Below are positions 21,783 through 32,329 of a stretch of 64,000 bases of DNA, one piece after another. Under the pieces are notes generated by a model that made no database searches, was not told where the DNA came from, and saw nothing but the letters and a program-made list of their open reading frames with translations. Position 1 is the first letter of the stretch. Each line of letters starts with the position of its first letter. Both the position numbers and the translations under genes were made by a program. This stretch comes from Ahaetulla prasina (lineage: Eukaryota > Chordata > Lepidosauria > Squamata > Colubridae). Location: contig NC_080541.1 of NCBI RefSeq assembly GCF_028640845.1, forward strand, positions 9,514,435-9,578,434, in the 5' to 3' direction.

Positions 21783-22190
21783 CCATATTTTTTGGAGTAT
21801 AAGACACACCTCCCCCCCCCAAAAAAAAGATGGTGAGAATTTGGGTGTGTCTTATACCCCAAATGTAGCCCCGCCCATCCACTGGCCCTCATGCCTCCCA
21901 GCAATTTACCTCCTTGCAGCAAGCAGCAAGAAGAAACAGCCCATTTCAGCTTCAGCACAGCCTTATTAGCACAAGTTGATTGTCGGTTGGATCGGCCTCC
22001 CGACTCTCAGCTGTTTCAGGCTGCAGGGATTGTCTATTGCTGTGCGGGCCTCTGCTGCTTGCTGCAAGGAGGTAAATTGCTGGGAGCAATTTTTTTTTTC
22101 TTGTGCTAATCAAGCTATGCTGAAAACGAAAATGAAAGTAAAGCAGGTTGTTTGCTGTTTGCTGCAACAAGGCAAATTTGCTGGGAGGCA
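21783..22190. mobile_element. TIR/foldback element fragment (GGAGTATAAGAC family)
   Basis: Begins CCATATTTTTTGGAGTATAA, a terminus also found at 29106 and in inverse at 29945. Inside, TTTACCTCCTTGCAGCAAGC (21905) is inverse to GCTTGCTGCAAGGAGGTAAA (22055), making a long hairpin. The right terminus was not found. Confidence 0.5.
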
Positions 22191-22194
22191 GAGG

Positions 22195-22318
22195 CAGATT
22201 GCAGTATCTTCCCCCAAGAGTGGAGAGGGAATGGAGATTTTGCAGTATCCTTCCCCTGCCATACCCACCAAGCCACACCCACAGAACGGGAGTAAAAAAA
22301 TTCGGATTTCACCTCTGA
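22195..22318. mobile_element. hAT-like element (ACCGGTT group), right end
   Basis: GAATGGAGATTTTGCAGTAT and CCCACCAAGCCACACCCAC, then AAATTCGGATTTCACCTCTG, as at the right end of the copy at 18400. The left end is missing or merged with the preceding element. Confidence 0.65.
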
Positions 22319-22525
22319 GACAACTTTCAGTCACTCCCATCCAGGTGCAGGCTGAATGCCTTTGACACTCAGAGGAAAAGAATGTTGTTATGTCTATATA
22401 TTTTCACCAACTCCTTGCAAATCCCCCCTCCCATTTTCCCAGGCTCTAAATGTGGCAGCCCTGAAGCTCCAAAGAAAAGATGGCCTCCATGGCTGATGTA
22501 GGGAACAATCCTAAAATTTGTAGTC

Positions 22526-22655
22526 CAGGGTTTTTCAACCTTGGTCCCTTGACGATGGGTGGAGTTCAACTCCTACCCATCCCCTGCATTGCTGGCTGGG
22601 GAATTCTGGAAATGGAAGTCCGCCTATTTTCAAGAGGTCAAGGTTGAGAAATGTT
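22526..22655. mobile_element. hAT-like hairpin element (CAGGGGTC group), decayed
   Basis: CAGGGTTTTTCAACCTTGGT ... GTCAAGGTTGAGAAATGTTG with inverse arms around a GCATTGCTGGCTGGGG centre, like 16051-16180. Confidence 0.65.
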
Positions 22656-23012
22656 GCAGTAGCCTATTCTGACTGTCAAAATTCACTGAGGTTTGTCAAA
22701 GTTAAAATCTGTTTAGTAAGTAGGCCCAGAGGATGAAAAGAGCAGAGCGAGTAAATCAACACCTGTCTAATTAAGAATATCACCTTCTCTGTTTTGTCTT
22801 TTTGATGGTAAAGATGCCAGGATTAAATCTAATAGCCTTTTGCCTGTGTGGGTCATTAAAAGTCTCCAGTTGCAGATCAAACGTTAAATGAACTGGTCTT
22901 TTAATTATTGTCGGTGCCCAGGAATTTTAACCCCACTGAGCAAGATTAACTATTCACCATTATTTCTTTTCCTTTGCTTTGAACTGATGTCACATTGAAT
23001 AAGAGGAGAAAT
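22656..23012. other. Intron, no recognised feature
   Basis: Unassigned sequence between repeats. It contains no splice-bounded frame. Confidence 0.45.
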
Positions 23013-23100
23013 GAATAGAATAGAATAGAATTCTTTATTGGCCAAGTGTGATTGGACACATAAGAAATTTGTCTCTGGTGCATAAGCTCTCAGTGTACAT
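23013..23100 (-). mobile_element. L3 LINE extreme 3' end, antisense
   Basis: Three AGAAT units, TTCTTTATTGGCCAAGTGTG and CTCTCAGTGTACAT in antisense. It breaks off into unrelated A-rich sequence (23101-23195). Confidence 0.85.
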
Positions 23101-23195
23101 TCAAACAAACAACAAAGTGATATAATCATAAGATACTAATAGGAGAAGATAATAGAAAACATACAATAGTAACACAGCACTACACCATGGGTAAA

Positions 23196-24190
23196 TAGAA
23201 TAGAATAGAATAGAATAGAATAGAATAGAATAGAATAGAATAGAATAGAATAGAATAGAATAGAATAGAATAGAATAGAATAGAATTTTTATTGGCCAAG
23301 TGTGATTGGACACACAAGGAATTTGTCTTGGTGCATACACTCTCAGTGTACATAAAAGAAGAGATACGTTCATCAAGAATCATAAGGTACAACACTTAAT
23401 GATAGTCATAGGGTACAAATAAGCCATCAGGAAACAATCAATATCAATATAAATTGTAAGGATACAAGCAACAAAGTTACAATCATAAGTGGAAGGAGAC
23501 GGGTGATGGGAACAATGAGAAGATTAATAGTAGTGCAGATTTAGTAAATAGTTTGACAGTATTGAGGGAATTATTTGTTTAGCAGAGTGATGGCCTTTGG
23601 GAAAAAAACTGTTCTTGTGTCTAGTTGTTCTGGTGTGCAGTGCTCTATAGCGTCGTTTTGAGGGTAGGAGTTGAAACAGTTTATGTCCAGGATGCGAGGG
23701 ATCTGCAAATATTTTCACGGCCCTCTTCTTGATTCGTGCAGTATACAGGTCCTCAATGGAAGGCAGGTTGGTAGCAATTATTTTTTCTGCAGTTCTAATT
23801 ATCCTCTGAAGTCTGTGTTTTTCTTGTTGGGTTGCAGAACCGAACCAGACAGTTATAGAGGTGCAAATGACAGACTCAATAATTCCTCTGTAGAACTGAA
23901 TCAGCAGCTCCTTGGGCAGTTTGAGCTTACTGAGTTGGCGCAGAAAGAACATTCTTTGTTGTCCTTTTTTGATGATGTTTTTGATGTTAGCTGTCCATTT
24001 TAGATCTTGTGATATGGTAGAATCTACAAATTTGAAAGTTTCTACTGTTGATACTGTGTTGTCTAGTATTGTGAGAGGTGGAAGCATGGGAGGGTTTCTC
24101 CTAAAGTCTACCACTATTTCTACAGTTTTGTTCAGTTCCAGATTGTTCTGGTTGCACCACAAGGTTAGTTGTTCAACCTTCCATCTGTCT
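23196..24190 (-). mobile_element. L3/Snake1-type CR1 LINE, antisense, with (AGAAT)n
   Basis: (TAGAA)n at 23197-23286, then the 3' untranslated region and reverse-transcriptase C-terminus in antisense. The untranslated region is longer here than in most copies (GTTTCCTGATGGCTTATTTG in reverse, near 23420), like the copy at 9966. Confidence 0.92.
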
Positions 24191-24252
24191 GTGCATGTAA
24201 ATGACTGTATAAAAGTCATTAAAAGCCTTTCTCCAGCATGTTTCATGACCAA
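23524..24252 (-). pseudogene. L3 LINE reverse transcriptase C-terminal part
   Basis: A 242-codon frame on the minus strand: LTLWCNQNNLELNKTVEIVV, DSTISQDLKW, FLRQLSKLKLPKELLIQFY, ESVICTSITVWFGSATQQEK, LYTARIKKRAVKIFADPSHP and RYRALHTRTTRHKNSFFP. It is the least damaged thumb/C-terminal segment of this family in the window, but lacks the catalytic FADD box, so it cannot act. Confidence 0.85.
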
Positions 24253-24610
24253 AACACATGGAATTAAACTGCTAAGACAATGGACAACTCCTTTAAAGGC
24301 AGCTATAATTTCACAATTCTTTAAAAAATGATTTGAGGGTGGCCACTTACCTATTCCTATAGATAAAGGTTAACCCCAAAGAACTGCTGATGTTGCTGGG
24401 CGTCAGGTGGCATATGAATGTAATAAATTATTAATATTATTATTTCTATAATATTTTCTATTTCTATAAGAAAGAACAGTTTGCTTTCTACATGTAAGAA
24501 CAATTCATCTGATTTTGTAGCTTGCTTTGAAGGAATCTCATTTATTTCATTTTTCATGTGTCCATTCATACGGCATAAGACACATGTGTACCAAAGAGAT
24601 ACATGCAAAT

Positions 24611-24916
24611 ATGGGGGTGAAATGCTACTGTTTTGCTGCGGTTCGGGCAAACCAGTAGTGATAAAAACTACCGGTTCAGTGAACCGGTAATAAAAAAATG
24701 CCTTAAAAAGTAAATACAAGGTTCTGACAATCACAGCTGTGCTGCGCGATAATCGGAGCCTTTTTTTTTTTTACTTTTTTAAAGCATTTTTATACTACCG
24801 GTTCGGGCAAATAGGTAGTAAAAAATGCTTAAAAAGTTTTTTTAAAAAAAAGTTTGCCACGCCCAACAAGCCACGCCCACAGAACTGGTAGCAAAAGACT
24901 TTGCATTTCTCCACTG
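24611..24916. mobile_element. hAT-like element (ACCGGTT group), ~306 bp
   Basis: Left end GGGGGTGAAATGCTACTG, right end TTTGCATTTCTCCACTG, with ACTACCGGTTCAGTGAACCGGTAAT as a near-palindrome (24668-24692) and AAAAATGCTTAAAAAG arms. No clear duplication seen. Confidence 0.65.
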
Positions 24917-25125
24917 GTAGACACATACAAAACAAAATTACACATACACATCCATATACATATAGTGTATGCGCATACTAACCACGTCCTTGTAAAAACT
25001 CAAGCACATTGTTCTACTTCTGTTTTTATTTTTATTTGCAAAGCATGAAGTCTAAATTCCTAGAAAGAGAGAAGGGAAATAAAATAATCCACTTGTAGCC
25101 TCTTTGTCACTTTGGCCTTATAAAT

Positions 25126-25300
25126 AGTCCTCGACTTACAACAGTTCATTTAGTGACCATTCAAGGGCACTCAAAAGAGTGACTTATGACAGTTTTTTAT
25201 ATATATATATATTTATAAGCATTGCAGCATCCCCATGGCCATGTGATCAAATTCTGGATGCTTTATTTATGGCGGTTGAAGTGTCCTGGGGTCATGGGAT
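25126..25300 (-). mobile_element. MITE of the ACTTA(A)CAACC family, partial
   Basis: TAGTCCTCGACTTACAACAG, TTTAGTGACCATTCAAG, then a (TA)n insertion at 25197-25213 and CATGGCCATGTGATCAAATT. Ends at the hAT element that follows. Confidence 0.65.
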
Positions 25301-25758
25301 CAGTGGTGAAATCCTACCAATTTGCACCAGTTTGGGCATACTAATAGTGATAATTAGTCCACTAGTAAAAATAAAAAAGAATTCCCTCCCCCTCGCTGTT
25401 CTACTTACCCCCAAACAGCCCCTTTTTCCGCACGAAGTGTGCGTTTGGTGCGCACTAATGCACACGTGTGTGCACAATGTATATCTGGTGCGCACTGCGT
25501 ATGTACATCCAGCGTCCATCTGGCGCGCACTGCGCATATGCGGGCAGAGAAACGGTACTGACAGTGGTGAAATCTAAATTTTTTTCCTACCGGTTTTGTG
25601 GGTGTGGCTTGGTGGGAGGGGGGTCATGTGACTGGGTGGGCGTGGCTATGTGATTGGGGGATCAAAAGACAGAAACTCACTAACAGTGTCCTGCTGGAGC
25701 AGGGTTGGATTAGATGACCTCCAGGTCCTCTGAAGCTGTGTCTAGTGCCAGGTTTGCA

Positions 25759-25874
25759 GTCCTTCCTTCCTCTCCTTTTTCCTCCCTCCCTCCCTCCCTC
25801 CCTCCCTCCCTCCCTCCTTCCTTCCTTCCTTCCTTTCTCGCTTTCGCTTTATCTCTCTCTCTCTCTCTCTCTCA
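25759..25874. repeat. (CCTT)n/(CCCT)n/(CT)n microsatellite
   Basis: CCTTCC, then ten or so CCCT units, TTCC units and a TC run. Confidence 0.92.
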
Positions 25875-26049
25875 TATCCCCTCCCCTCAATTTTTTTTGC
25901 CTACACCCCCCATTTTTTGCCTAGCAGGCTTCAGCTTTTTTATCTTTTAAAAATGCTTTTAAAATTAAAAAAAAAAAACAACCTCTGATGATCAGGCACC
26001 TCAGCTGGGATCGTCAGAGCCTTGTTTTAACCCGTTAAACTCTAGAACC

Positions 26050-26520
26050 CTTTTAACCCTTTAAACTCTGAGACTCTCGAAAGAGTGCAGAGAAGAGCAA
26101 CAAAGAGGATTAGGGGACTGGAGGCTAAAACATAGGAAGAACGGTTGCAGGAACTCGGTATGTCTAGTTTAATGAAAAGAAGGACTGGGGAGACATGATA
26201 GCAGTGTTCCGATATCTCAGGGGCTGCCCCAAAGAAGAGGGAGTCAAGCTATTCTCCAAAGCACCTGAGGGTAGAACAAGAAGCAATGGATGGAAACTAA
26301 TCAAGGAGAGAAGCAACCTAGAACTAAGGAGAAATTTCTTGACAGTTAGAACAATTAATAAGGGGAACGACTTGCCTGCAGAAGTTGTGGCTGCTCCAAC
26401 ACTGGAAATTTTTAAGAAAATGTTGGATAACCATCTGTCTGAAATGGTGTAGGGTTTCCTGCCTGGGCAGAGGGTTGGACTAGAAGGCCTCCAAGGTCCC
26501 TTCCAACTCTGCTATTATTA
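26050..26520 (+). mobile_element. Canonical CR1 LINE 3' part
   Basis: Codes for [40 protein letters not shown] and [20 protein letters not shown] (85 codons at 26195-26452), with the 3' end GGTTGGACTAGAAGGCCTCC and CCCTTCCAACTCTGCTATTA. It sits between inverse arms of a hAT-like element. Confidence 0.92.
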
Positions 26521-26756
26521 TAAAGCATTTTTTTACAACCTCTTTGGCTGAAGAGATTGTTTAAAAAATGCTTTTAAAAGTAAAAAAAAAAGGCTCTGAC
26601 GATCGCGTGATTCAGCTGGGCATGGGGGGGTGGGCAGGGATTTTTGCTACTGGTTCTCCGAACCACCCACCGCCATCGCTACCGCATCGGCCGATCGAGT
26701 CCGAACCAGGAGCATTTCACCCCTGGGTAATGGCCCACAGAGGATTTCACCACGGC

Positions 26757-26977
26757 ATGGGATCCACTTTTGTGACCTTCTGACAAGCAAAGTCAATGGG
26801 GAAACCAGATTCACTTAACAACCATTTTACTAACTTAACAACCGCAGTGATTCGCTGAACAACTGTGGCAAGAAAGGTCATAAAACAAGACAAAATTCAC
26901 TTAGGAAATGTTTTACTTAGCAACAGAAATGTTGGGTTCAATTGTGGTCATAAGTCGAGGTCTACCTGTACTAGATT
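26757..26977 (+). mobile_element. MITE of the ACTTA(A)CAACC family
   Basis: CATGGGATCCACTTTTGTGA, AACCAGATTCACTTAACAAC, TAACAACCGCAGTGATTCG and the right terminus TCATAAGTCGAGGTCTACCT. The left half is missing or replaced by the hAT composite. Confidence 0.65.
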
Positions 26978-26989
26978 AGTCTTGTAACA

Positions 26990-27770
26990 TTTTTTTTATT
27001 TATTTATTTTGTCACACAGTATATATAAGCATAAGCATGAAAGTAACTATATAATATATAAGTATATATATAAGCATAAGAATGCAATAACTATATTAAT
27101 TGGATATAATGAAAGGAAACAATAGGACAGGAACGGTAGGCACCCTTGTGCTCTTATGCACACCCCTTACAGACATCTTAGAAATGGGGTGAGGTCAATA
27201 GTAGACAGTTTTTGGTTAAAGCTTTGGGGATTTTGGGAAGAGACCACAGAGTCAGGTAATGTATTCCAAGTATTAACAACTCTGTTACTGAAGTCATAGT
27301 TCCTGCAGTCAAGATTGAAGCAGTTAACATTAAGCTTAAATCTATTGTTTGCTCATGTATTGTTGCAATTGAATCTGAAGTAGTCTTTAACAGGACGGAC
27401 ATTGTAATAGATGATTCTATGAGTTAAACTCAGGTCATGTCAGAGGCGACGTAGTTCTAAGTTTTCTAAACCCAAGATTTCAAGTCTGGTGGCATAAGGT
27501 ATTTTATTGTATTCAGAGGAGTGGAGAACTCTTCTTGTAAAATATTTCTGGACACGTTCAATTGTATTGTTGTCAGAAATGTGGTATGGGTTCCAGACAG
27601 TCGAGCTGTATTCTAGAACTGGTCTAGCAAATGTTTTATATGCTCCGGTTAGTAGTGTAGTGTTTTTGGAGATTTTTGGAGATTTTGGAGACTTTCCTAG
27701 ATTTTTCCGGGGCAATCTTGATGGTGACACCTGTTCAACATTCACTATACAGCATAGTTCCCAAAGGAAT
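26990..27770 (-). mobile_element. CR1-like LINE, family B, antisense
   Basis: Tail ATTTATTTTGTCACACAGTA at the left. Minus-strand frame 27440-27745 reads ARPVLEYSSTVWNPYHISDN, TIERVQKYFTRRVLHSSEYN and YATRLEILGLENLELRRL. It is the longest clean piece of this family here (101 codons). Confidence 0.88.
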
Positions 27771-28056
27771 CTTTGACGGATAGAAGCCTACCTGTTCTTG
27801 AAAGCAAATAAAATCTGAAGGAAATTGAAAAGAAAATCTCAGCTTAATGTGGGACAAAAAAACAAACAAACAGATATTAATAGTAGCGTGGGCAGATTGG
27901 AAGAGACTTGTAGGTCAAAGATTTATTACCACAACTGGAAGCTGTAAATGTTCTTAAATGTAAACAAAAGCTCTTTCTTTTTTAAGGTCTTGTTCATATC
28001 CAAACAAATTTCTCCAGCCCTTTTAGAAGATTCTATATGTGTGTTATAAACATATA
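27771..28056. other. Intron, no recognised feature
   Basis: Unassigned sequence ahead of the Tc1 element, A-rich around 27851-27865. Confidence 0.45.
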
Positions 28057-28674
28057 CAGGAGTGGCCAAAATTGTGGAAACCTTTTGGGAAAAGGATTTT
28101 CTAAAACTAGCTACAGCAATAACACCACTTTTTTTTTGAGTTGTACCATAAAATTATATATCAGTGGAAAGATAATTTAGTCAAGAATCTAATGCAATAA
28201 CTTTTATGAAGGATTTGCTATTAGAATAGCAGTTACAGTATAAAGAAGAAAAGTGAAACACGTAGAAAAAATGAGATATACAAAAATTATCGCCATAGAA
28301 AAAAAGAGGTATACAAAAATTATCACCATGTCAGTTAATACTTTGTTGGGTAACCTTTAGCATGAATTACGGCCTTACAACATCTTCCCATGGAGTGAAC
28401 CAAGCCTTTTAGTTCTGCAGCTGTTATAATGTGAAACCAAGATTGAATGATTGCTTCTATTAACTGGGTTTTATTGCTGGGTCTTTTCTGACTAAGCAGT
28501 TTCTTTAGTCGACTCCATAGATTTTCAACTGGGTTAAGATCTGGACTATTCTCAGGCCATTCCAGCAGTGGAATAGGATTATCTTGAAACTGGGGAAAAA
28601 AAGTGGTGTTATTAGCCATCAAACCTCAAAAATATACTTTTCCCAAAAGGTTTCCACAATTTTGGCCACTACTG
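28057..28674 (-). mobile_element. Tc1-like transposon, 618-bp deletion derivative
   Basis: Terminal inverted repeats CAGGAGTGGCCAAAATTGTG ... CACAATTTTGGCCACTACTG, with TA on both sides (28055-28056, 28675-28676). Only the C-terminal third of a transposase remains (28335-28622, minus). Full Tc1-like elements are about 1.3-1.7 kb, so the copy is an internally deleted, non-autonomous derivative. Another copy's end opens the window. Confidence 0.9.
28335..28622 (-). pseudogene. Tc1-like transposase, C-terminal fragment
   Basis: 95 codons: FPQFQDNPIPLLEWPENSPD, LNPVENLWSRLKKLL. WPxNSPDLNPxENxW is the hallmark around the last acidic residue of the Tc1/mariner DDE catalytic triad. The paired helix-turn-helix DNA-binding region and the first two catalytic Asp residues are absent; the frame starts almost at the right inverted repeat, so the deletion removed the 5' two thirds. 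Confidence 0.9.
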
Positions 28675-28676
28675 TA

Positions 28677-29103
28677 TGATGCATCCATTTTCCACAAAAA
28701 CTTGATACATCTGTCATTATCGAAGCCACAGATACAGGATAGTGAAACACAATATAGAAACTCTCAGTGGCTGATTTGAGTGGTACCTCAAAATATGGAG
28801 CGCTGAATTAACCAAAAATGGTGCAACAGATGCTCTTGCGACTACTCTGAAGTCATCAAATTCCCTTCTATTCAGGACCCCCATATCAGCAGAGCCACAT
28901 CACAGCAACTTCTGTGAGAATACATTGCTGAATGTCACACTGAAAAAGAGTGTGAGAAGCAAAAACTAACATCGGTGCCTGTAAAATTAGAAATAGTTTC
29001 ATTCCATCTGAAACAACTTCAGGTTTCCATTGGACTTTGGATGCTAGGTGTCTCCAGTTCAAAAAGGACTAATCAATAGCAATTGCAATAGCACTTAGAC
29101 TTA
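28677..29103. other. Intron, no recognised feature
   Basis: About 430 bp of unassigned sequence. No exon signature. Confidence 0.45.
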
Positions 29104-29968
29104 CCTGTATTTTTTGGAGTATAAGACACACTGGAGTATAAGATGCACTGGGGTATAAGACACACCTTAGTTTTTTTGGGAGGAAAATGGGGGGGGGAAT
29201 TCTACCTACCAGGTATTCATCTGGCTAGTCCCAGCACATTAGTTCACTCACTGGTTTTGAAGTTGGGGCTGGTCGTAGGAGGGAGCAGCGATTAGAAAAC
29301 CAGGCAAAGCCCAGAAGATTGCTTCACTCGCGTTGGGGCTGAAAAACAGCTTCAAAAGTACAGCTGATCCTTGAAGGGAACTCCAGTGACTGAAACAGGC
29401 AAAGTGCAGAAGGGGTAAGAGAAGACAGCAGCTGTTTCAGGTAGCCATTCTGGGTACTGCGGGGGGTTATTTTTTATTTATTTTATTTTTATTTATTTAT
29501 TTATTTTGTCAAACACAACCATATATATAAGTATAAGCAAGAAATAACCACACAAATTGAATACAACCAAAGGGAACATTAGAACAGGGACGGTAGGCAC
29601 CTCCTAAGAGGTCTCTTAGGAATGGGGTGAGGTCAACAGTAGACAGTCTTTGGTTAAAGTTTTGGGGATTTTGGGATGAGACCACAGAGTCAGGTAGTGC
29701 TTTCCAGTCATTAACAACTCTGTTACTGAAGTCATATTTTTTGCAATCAAGATTGGAGCGGTTCACTTTAAGTTTAAATCTACTGTGTGCTCGTGTATTG
29801 TTGTGGTTGAAGCTGAAGTAGTCTTCGACAGGAAGGACATTGTAGCAGATGATTTTATGCGTTGTGCTCAGGCCATGCCGAAGGTTACATTCGGAGTATA
29901 AGACACTTCCTAATTTTCAGCTTTTAGGAGGGAAAAAACTGCATCTTATACTCCAAAAAATATGGTAC
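29104..29968. mobile_element. TIR element (GGAGTATAAGAC family) split by a LINE
   Basis: Left terminus CCTGTATTTTTTGGAGTATA (29104), right terminus TTATACTCCAAAAAATATGG (29945-29964). GGTATAAGACACACC is repeated near the left end. The middle (29470-29885) is an antisense family B LINE end. Superfamily not assigned. Confidence 0.6.
29470..29885 (-). mobile_element. CR1-like LINE, family B, 3' end, antisense
   Basis: TTTATTTATTTTGTCAAACA tail, then minus-strand codons for NRSNLDCKKYDFSNRVVNDW and VDLTPFLRDL. It lies inside the TIR element at 29104-29968 and is therefore younger. Confidence 0.85.
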
Positions 29969-29974
29969 ATACCG

Positions 29975-30178
29975 CTTTACAGTGCTCTAAGTGGTTTACA
30001 AAGTCAGTCTATTGCCCACAACAATCCCCGTCCTCATTTTACCCCACCTCGGAAGGATGGAAAGCTGAGTCAACCTTAAGCCCGGTGAGATTCGAACTGC
30101 CAAGTTGCAGACAGCCGGCAGACAGCAGAAGTAGCCTGCAGTACTTCACTCTAACCACTGCACCACCGTGGGTCGATA
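29975..30178 (-). mobile_element. tRNA-derived SINE, antisense
   Basis: Read on the minus strand: GGTGGTGCAGTGGTTAGAGT (A box), TTGGCAGTTCGAATCTCACC (B box), then TTGACTCAGCTTTCCATCCT, TCCGAGGTGGGG and TTTGTAAACCACTTAGAG. Same family as 48446. Not a functional tRNA gene: no acceptor stem or anticodon arm forms. Confidence 0.85.
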
Positions 30179-30239
30179 GATGACACCTAGAGGAAGATAG
30201 ACAGACAGAAAGACAGACAGACAAACTTTGGACATGCCT

Positions 30240-30767
30240 TTCAGCAAAATCTGATCCGCTCTTCCACTGAAATGTTTCCGCATTCCAAGGGTTGTTGTTT
30301 TTCTCCCCCCTTAAGTACTCGGTTTGGTCTGAGGTCTGAATTCTTGCCAGGAGCCAAATGAGCAGAACAGCTGCCGTTCCTGTCTCATCTCTAATTTTGC
30401 CTCTGGAAATAGCATGAGCCGAACTTCCAGCTGACTCTGACTCTGACTCACTCGCTCTCCAAATTGGCACTTGGTTTACGGAGACACGACTGGTGAAATG
30501 AAAGTTACAGGGTCCGGTTTTATAAGCAGACAAGTCGTCACTGTAATTGTTTCGTCCTTCCCTGTAATTTGCTGTAGACAAAACAGGGGTAAAATACAAG
30601 CTGGTTTTAGGTCTGCGTAAGGGCCTTTGTACGATCCGTTAACATTTTCAAAACGCTCGCTTAATTGGTTTGCTTCGAGTTGTGAAACCTCGCCATTTTA
30701 CTTAACCCTTTTACCTTTTATGAGAGTAATGGAGTGTTTTCATGAACGGGTTTAAAAGTCTGTAGAG
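30240..30767. other. Intron, no recognised feature
   Basis: Unassigned, with a short GACA-rich patch just upstream (30196-30226). No splice-bounded frame. Confidence 0.45.
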
Positions 30768-30912
30768 ATTCTCAATCATCCAGGTCATGGTTGTCCCAAA
30801 GGTGCTTTTTCAGGAGACAACTGGACTTCCTTATTGTTGTTGTTTTTTAAACTGGTCTTCCTTGTTGTTGTTGTTTTAAAACTGGACTTCCTTGTTGTTG
30901 TTGATTTTTTTT
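30768..30912. repeat. Repeat fragment (GAGATTCTCAATCATCCAGG family) with (TTG) runs
   Basis: AGATTCTCAATCATCCAGGT and CAAAGGTGCTTTTTCAGGAG recur at 49402-49460 and, inverted, at 49525-49600 and 31500-31550. ACTGGACTTCCTTGTTGTTG is present three times in tandem (30822-30905). Confidence 0.7.
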
Positions 30913-30914
30913 TC

Positions 30915-31175
30915 TATTCTCCAAAGCACCTGAGGGTAGAACAAGAAGCAATGGGTGGAAACTAATCAAGGAGAGAAGCAACTTAGAACTAAGGAGAAAT
31001 TTCCTGACAATGAGAACAATTAATCAGTGGAACAATTTGCCTCCAGAAGTTGTGAATGCTCCAACACTGGAAATTTTTAAGAAAACGTTGGATAACCATT
31101 TGTCTGAAATGGTGTAAGGTTTCCTGCCTGGGCAGGGGGTTGGACTAGAAGACCTTCAAGGTCCCTTCCAACTCT
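30915..31175 (+). mobile_element. Canonical CR1 LINE 3' end with (TTG)n/(TTA)n tail
   Basis: TCTCCAAAGCACCTGAGGGT to GGTTGGACTAGAAGACCTTC and CCCTTCCAACTCTA, then (TTG)n at 31176-31219 and (TTA)n to 31234. It starts abruptly in the coding part for [12 protein letters not shown]. Confidence 0.9.
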
Positions 31176-31220
<45 letters not shown>

Positions 31221-31359
31221 ATTATTATTATTATTTTATTTACACAATACATAGCGAACGAGATAATTATGCTGGATTTCGTATCACAGATCACTAGTCG
31301 AACACTTCCCAAGCGTTTAGGACTGCGCGATGTATCGGCAAATTATGCGAGCAGATCCC

Positions 31360-31372
31360 AGTAATAATAATA

Positions 31373-31403
<31 letters not shown>

Positions 31404-31560
31404 CATTTCTCATCCAGGAAACTTCTTCAGCTCTGACATTCCCCACCATCCTGTCAGAGCTGAAGAAGCTTCTTGGATGAGAAGTGAAACGTCTTCAAAG
31501 AAAAAAACAAGAAAGTCCAGTTGCCTCCTGAAAAAGCACCTTTGGAAAATTCATAAAGGG
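31360..31560. repeat. Triplet run plus hairpin repeat fragment
   Basis: (TAA)(GATGAT)(GTGGTG) triplets at 31361-31403, then CTTCTTCAGCTCTGACA (31425-31441) facing TGTCAGAGCTGAAGAAG (31453-31469): a 17-bp perfect stem with a short loop. GATGAGAAGTGAAACGTCTT and CAGTTGCCTCC link it to the repeat at 49800-49895. Confidence 0.7.
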
Positions 31561-31664
31561 GTATAAGATTCCCACCCACCCCTGTTTTTCCACCTATCAA
31601 AAATTCACATTTGATGGCAGTGGATAGGAAAAAATACAAACAAACAAACAAACAAACAGAAAAA

Positions 31665-31770
31665 GACCAAGGGGTCCTTGGTGCTCACATTTAGAGCTTG
31701 GATGTGCTCTGGCAGACGTTTCATGACCCAACTAGGTAACATCATCAGTGCTAGTGAGGGGTGGGGTTTT
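31665..31770. repeat. Repeat fragment (GTAATGAAACATCTGCAAG family)
   Basis: GGTGCTCACATTTAGAGCTTG, then TGGCAGACGTTTCATGACCC and AACTAGGTAACATCATCAGT. Related to 19540, 39475 and 58785; perhaps the 3' region of a Penelope-like element. Confidence 0.55.
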
Positions 31771-31892
31771 CTGTCATTTTATAGTCTAATGGCTTGCCCT
31801 GTCGGTATTGATGGGAGTGACTTAGATTTAGAATAACTTTATTGTCCCTTTAAATGTACACTAATTGGCATACATTATAATGAAATTTCACT

Positions 31893-32258
31893 GCATAAAG
31901 GTAAAGGTAAAAGTTCCCCTCGCATATAATTGCTAGTCGTTCCTGACTCTAGGGGGCGGTGCTCATCTCCGTTTCAAAGCCGAAGAGCCAGCGCTGTCCG
32001 AAGACATCTCCATGGTCATGTGGCCGGCATGACTCAATGCCAAAGGCACATGGAACGCTGTTACCTTTCCACCAAAGGTGGCCCCTATTTTTTCTACTTG
32101 CATTTTTACGTGCTTTCAAAACTGCTAGGTTGGCAGAAGCTGGGACAAGTAACGGGAGCTCATCCCGTTACATGGCAGCACTAGGGTTTCGAACCGCCGA
32201 GCTGCTGACCGTTCGATTGACAAGCTCAACGCCCTAGCCCTTGAGCCACCGCGTGCGC
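31893..32258 (-). mobile_element. tRNA-derived SINE with ACCTTT tail, antisense
   Basis: Read on the minus strand: GCGGTGGCTCAAGGGCTAGG (A-box region), CGGCGGTTCGAAACCCTAGT (B box), body with ATGTGCCTTTGGCATTGAGT, and a CTTTTACCTTTACC tail at the left. About 365 bp, close to full length. A truncated copy lies at 40618. Confidence 0.85.
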
Positions 32259-32329
32259 CTTCACTGCATACAGCTCTCAAAGGGTCATCACCTCTGATAT
32301 ACACTACACAAACATGGCCAAATAAAAAA

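Larger units (their letters stand above)
25302..26727. mobile_element. Composite of hAT-like (ACCGGTT group) ends with inserts
   Basis: CAGTGGTGAAATCCTACC at 25302 and CAGTGGTGAAATCTAAATTT at 25562 are left ends; GAGCATTTCACCCCTG at 26705-26727 is a right end. Inverse A-rich arms (AAATGCTTTTAAAATTAAAA near 25951 and AAATGCTTTTAAAAGTAAAA near 26566) frame a CR1 insert. At least two elements appear merged. Boundaries are approximate. Confidence 0.55.
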
